Shown: one piece after another, positions 6,335-7,721 of the stretch
How the letters are laid out: every line of letters starts with the position of its first letter
Position numbering within the stretch: the stretch's first letter is position 1
Assembly: GCA_905479025.1 (NCBI GenBank)
Contig: CAJQKX010000715.1
Coordinates: forward strand, 1 to 7,721
DNA length: 7,721 nucleotides
From: an uncultured Paraglaciecola sp.
GTDB lineage: Bacteria; Pseudomonadota; Gammaproteobacteria; Enterobacterales; Alteromonadaceae
Reading direction: 5' to 3'
Notes under the pieces: model-generated
Seen by the model: the letters and a program-made list of their open reading frames with translations, nothing else
What the model was told of the DNA's origin: nothing
Databases searched by the model: none
Translations under genes and position numbers: made by a program

Positions 6335-7648
6335 ATGCGTATTAGTATATTTGGACTTGGATATGTCGGTTGTGTTTCGGCTGCTTGTTTCTCTTCTTCT
6401 GGGCACAGAGTGATTGGTGTTGATCCAAATGAAGTCAAGGTCAATCAAATAAATGAAGCTTCATCACCTATAATTGAGAATGATTTGGGTGATTTGATTC
6501 ATCAATCTGTCTCTAAAGGTTTGCTCAGTGCAACAACCTCAGGGAGAGAAGCTATATTAGACTCTGACGTTAGTTTCATTTGTGTTGGAACTCCTAGCCA
6601 AGTGAATGGTGATCTAGATCTAGAATATATTTGTAATGTATGTCAAGAAATAGGGAGAAGTATTCATTTAAAGGATTCTTTTCATCTTGTTGTTGTGAGG
6701 AGTACGATGCTCCCTGGATCTATGCAGGATGTTGTGATTCCAATATTAGAAGAGTCGTCAGGAAAGGTTGTAGGTAAAGATTTTGGTGTTTGCATTAATC
6801 CTGAATTTTTACGCGAGGGCACAGCTGTATATGACTTTTTTCATCCGCCAAAAATTGTTATCGGAGAGATAGATGATGAAAGTGGTAGTTTATTAGTGAA
6901 GCTATATGAAAATATTAATTCACCTCTACTACGTACAGATCTAAGAACTGCCGAAATGGTAAAGTATACTGATAATGTATGGCATGCTCTTAAGGTTTGT
7001 TTTGCAAATGAAATCGGAAATTTCTGTAAAGAGTTAGATATTGATAGTCATCAAGTCATGGATATATTTTGCCAGGATAAAAAACTCAATCTTTCGTCTT
7101 ACTATTTAAAACCTGGTTTTGCATTTGGAGGTTCTTGCTTGCCAAAAGACGTTAGAGCCTTTAGTTATAAGGCGAAAACTATGGATCTCGACTTGCCAAT
7201 CATCACATCAATTTTGCCTAATAACAATCTACAAATTCAGCGTGGATTGGATATGATATTAAAAGAGGGCAAGAAGAAGATTGCGATATTAGGTTTTAGT
7301 TTCAAGGCTGGAACAGATGATTTAAGGGAAAGTCCGATTGTTGAGATTATCGAAAGACTTCTTGGTAAAGGTTATGATCTTTGTTTATATGATCATAATG
7401 TTCACCTCGCAAGTTTAACGGGTGCGAATAAAGATTACATATTAAATGTGATTCCTCATATATCTGAATTAATGGTTGATAATATAGGTGCGGCTATTAA
7501 TGATGCCGAGGTAATCGTAATTGGTAACAACTCTCCAGAGTTTAATGATATTTTAGAAAAAACTAATCAAGATCAAGTTGTTATTGATTTTACTCGAATT
7601 TCTAGCTCAAGAAGCATTCCGGATAGGTACAATGGCATCAGTTGGTAG
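6335..7648 (+). CDS. algD: GDP-mannose 6-dehydrogenase (AlgD-like)
   Basis: This NAD-dependent four-electron oxidase is expected to convert GDP-D-mannose to GDP-D-mannuronic acid in the cytoplasm. At 437 residues it is one longer than Pseudomonas AlgD as I recall it. MRISIFGLGYVG (1-12) is the NAD-binding GxGxxG loop, with D30 ending the second strand. FICVGTPSQVNGDLDL (81-96), VVVRSTMLPG (119-128) and NPEFLREGTA (155-164) follow. The central helix has AEMVKYTDNVWHALKV (206-221) with K210. CQDKKLNLSSYYLKPGF (246-262) and FGGSCLPKD (264-272) match the AlgD pattern closely, with catalytic Cys268 at the AlgD position. FSFKAGTDDLRESP (321-334) opens the C-terminal domain. The DKKLNLSSYY stretch favours a GDP-mannose over a UDP-glucose dehydrogenase. 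No other alginate genes (alg8, alg44, algG) are seen, so the product is probably a mannuronate-containing heteropolymer and not alginate. It overlaps the next gene by 17 bases. Confidence 0.93.
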   Translation: MRISIFGLGYVGCVSAACFSSSGHRVIGVDPNEVKVNQINEASSPIIENDLGDLIHQSVSKGLLSATTSGREAILDSDVSFICVGTPSQVNGDLDLEYICNVCQEIGRSIHLKDSFHLVVVRSTMLPGSMQDVVIPILEESSGKVVGKDFGVCINPEFLREGTAVYDFFHPPKIVIGEIDDESGSLLVKLYENINSPLLRTDLRTAEMVKYTDNVWHALKVCFANEIGNFCKELDIDSHQVMDIFCQDKKLNLSSYYLKPGFAFGGSCLPKDVRAFSYKAKTMDLDLPIITSILPNNNLQIQRGLDMILKEGKKKIAILGFSFKAGTDDLRESPIVEIIERLLGKGYDLCLYDHNVHLASLTGANKDYILNVIPHISELMVDNIGAAINDAEVIVIGNNSPEFNDILEKTNQDQVVIDFTRISSSRSIPDRYNGISW

Positions 7649-7721
7649 TAAAAAGAAAGTATTAATTATTGTAGAAAATCTCCCGTCACCATTCGATCGA
7701 AGAGTTTGGCAGGAGGCAAGC
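7632..7721 (+). CDS. Glycosyltransferase family 4, N-terminal fragment cut by the window edge
   Basis: Only 30 codons are visible: MASVGSKKK, then VLIIVENLPSPFDRRVWQEAS at residues 10-30. The first strand and the P-FDRRVWQEA block are a recognisable N-terminal signature of a large GT4 glycosyltransferase subgroup common in O-antigen and exopolysaccharide clusters. The frame stays open to the window end. ATG 7632 lies inside the 3' end of the dehydrogenase gene with only a weak site (AGG at 7625-7627). It is the only plausible start visible in this frame and implies translational coupling. Donor and acceptor cannot be judged from this fragment. Confidence 0.85.
   Translation, partial: MASVGSKKKVLIIVENLPSPFDRRVWQEAS

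Overview
The window lies inside a surface-polysaccharide biosynthesis locus (O-antigen, capsule or exopolysaccharide type). All eight genes are on the + strand and tightly packed: the largest gap is 57 bases and three junctions overlap. No stretch over 300 bases lacks a gene, and I see no tRNA, rRNA, CRISPR array, insertion sequence, attachment site, convincing promoter or rho-independent terminator. The DNA is AT-rich by eye. The strong likeness of the last complete gene to Pseudomonas AlgD suggests a gammaproteobacterium. That is a weak inference, because such clusters are often transferred and often more AT-rich than their host genome.

Layout: (1) 1-806, a family 4 glycosyltransferase missing its N-terminus; (2) 816-1574, a small GT-A-type glycosyltransferase with a DADD motif; (3) 1574-2701, a second GT4-like glycosyltransferase whose EX7E motif is replaced; (4) 2715-3899, a protein of uncharacterised function resembling the alpha/alpha-toroid (prenyltransferase/squalene-cyclase-like) fold and seen in other polysaccharide loci; (5) 3890-4417, a left-handed beta-helix O-acyltransferase; (6) 4421-6277, a class II glutamine-dependent amidotransferase of the asparagine synthetase type; (7) 6335-7648, an AlgD-like GDP-mannose 6-dehydrogenase; (8) 7632 to the window end, the first 30 codons of another GT4 glycosyltransferase of the 'FDRRVWQEA' type.

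A working model (inference): gene 7 makes GDP-mannuronic acid, one or more of the four glycosyltransferases build it into a lipid-linked repeat unit, gene 6 may convert a uronic carboxylate to an amide, and gene 5 may O-acetylate the glycan. Gene 4 is the part whose role cannot be assigned. Flippase, polymerase, chain-length and export genes must lie outside the window if this is a Wzx/Wzy system.

Four starts were revised from the longest possible reading frames. Gene 1 has no start in the window because its frame is open to the left edge. Gene 3 starts at ATG 1574, gene 4 at ATG 2715 behind a perfect Shine-Dalgarno, and gene 5 at ATG 3890.
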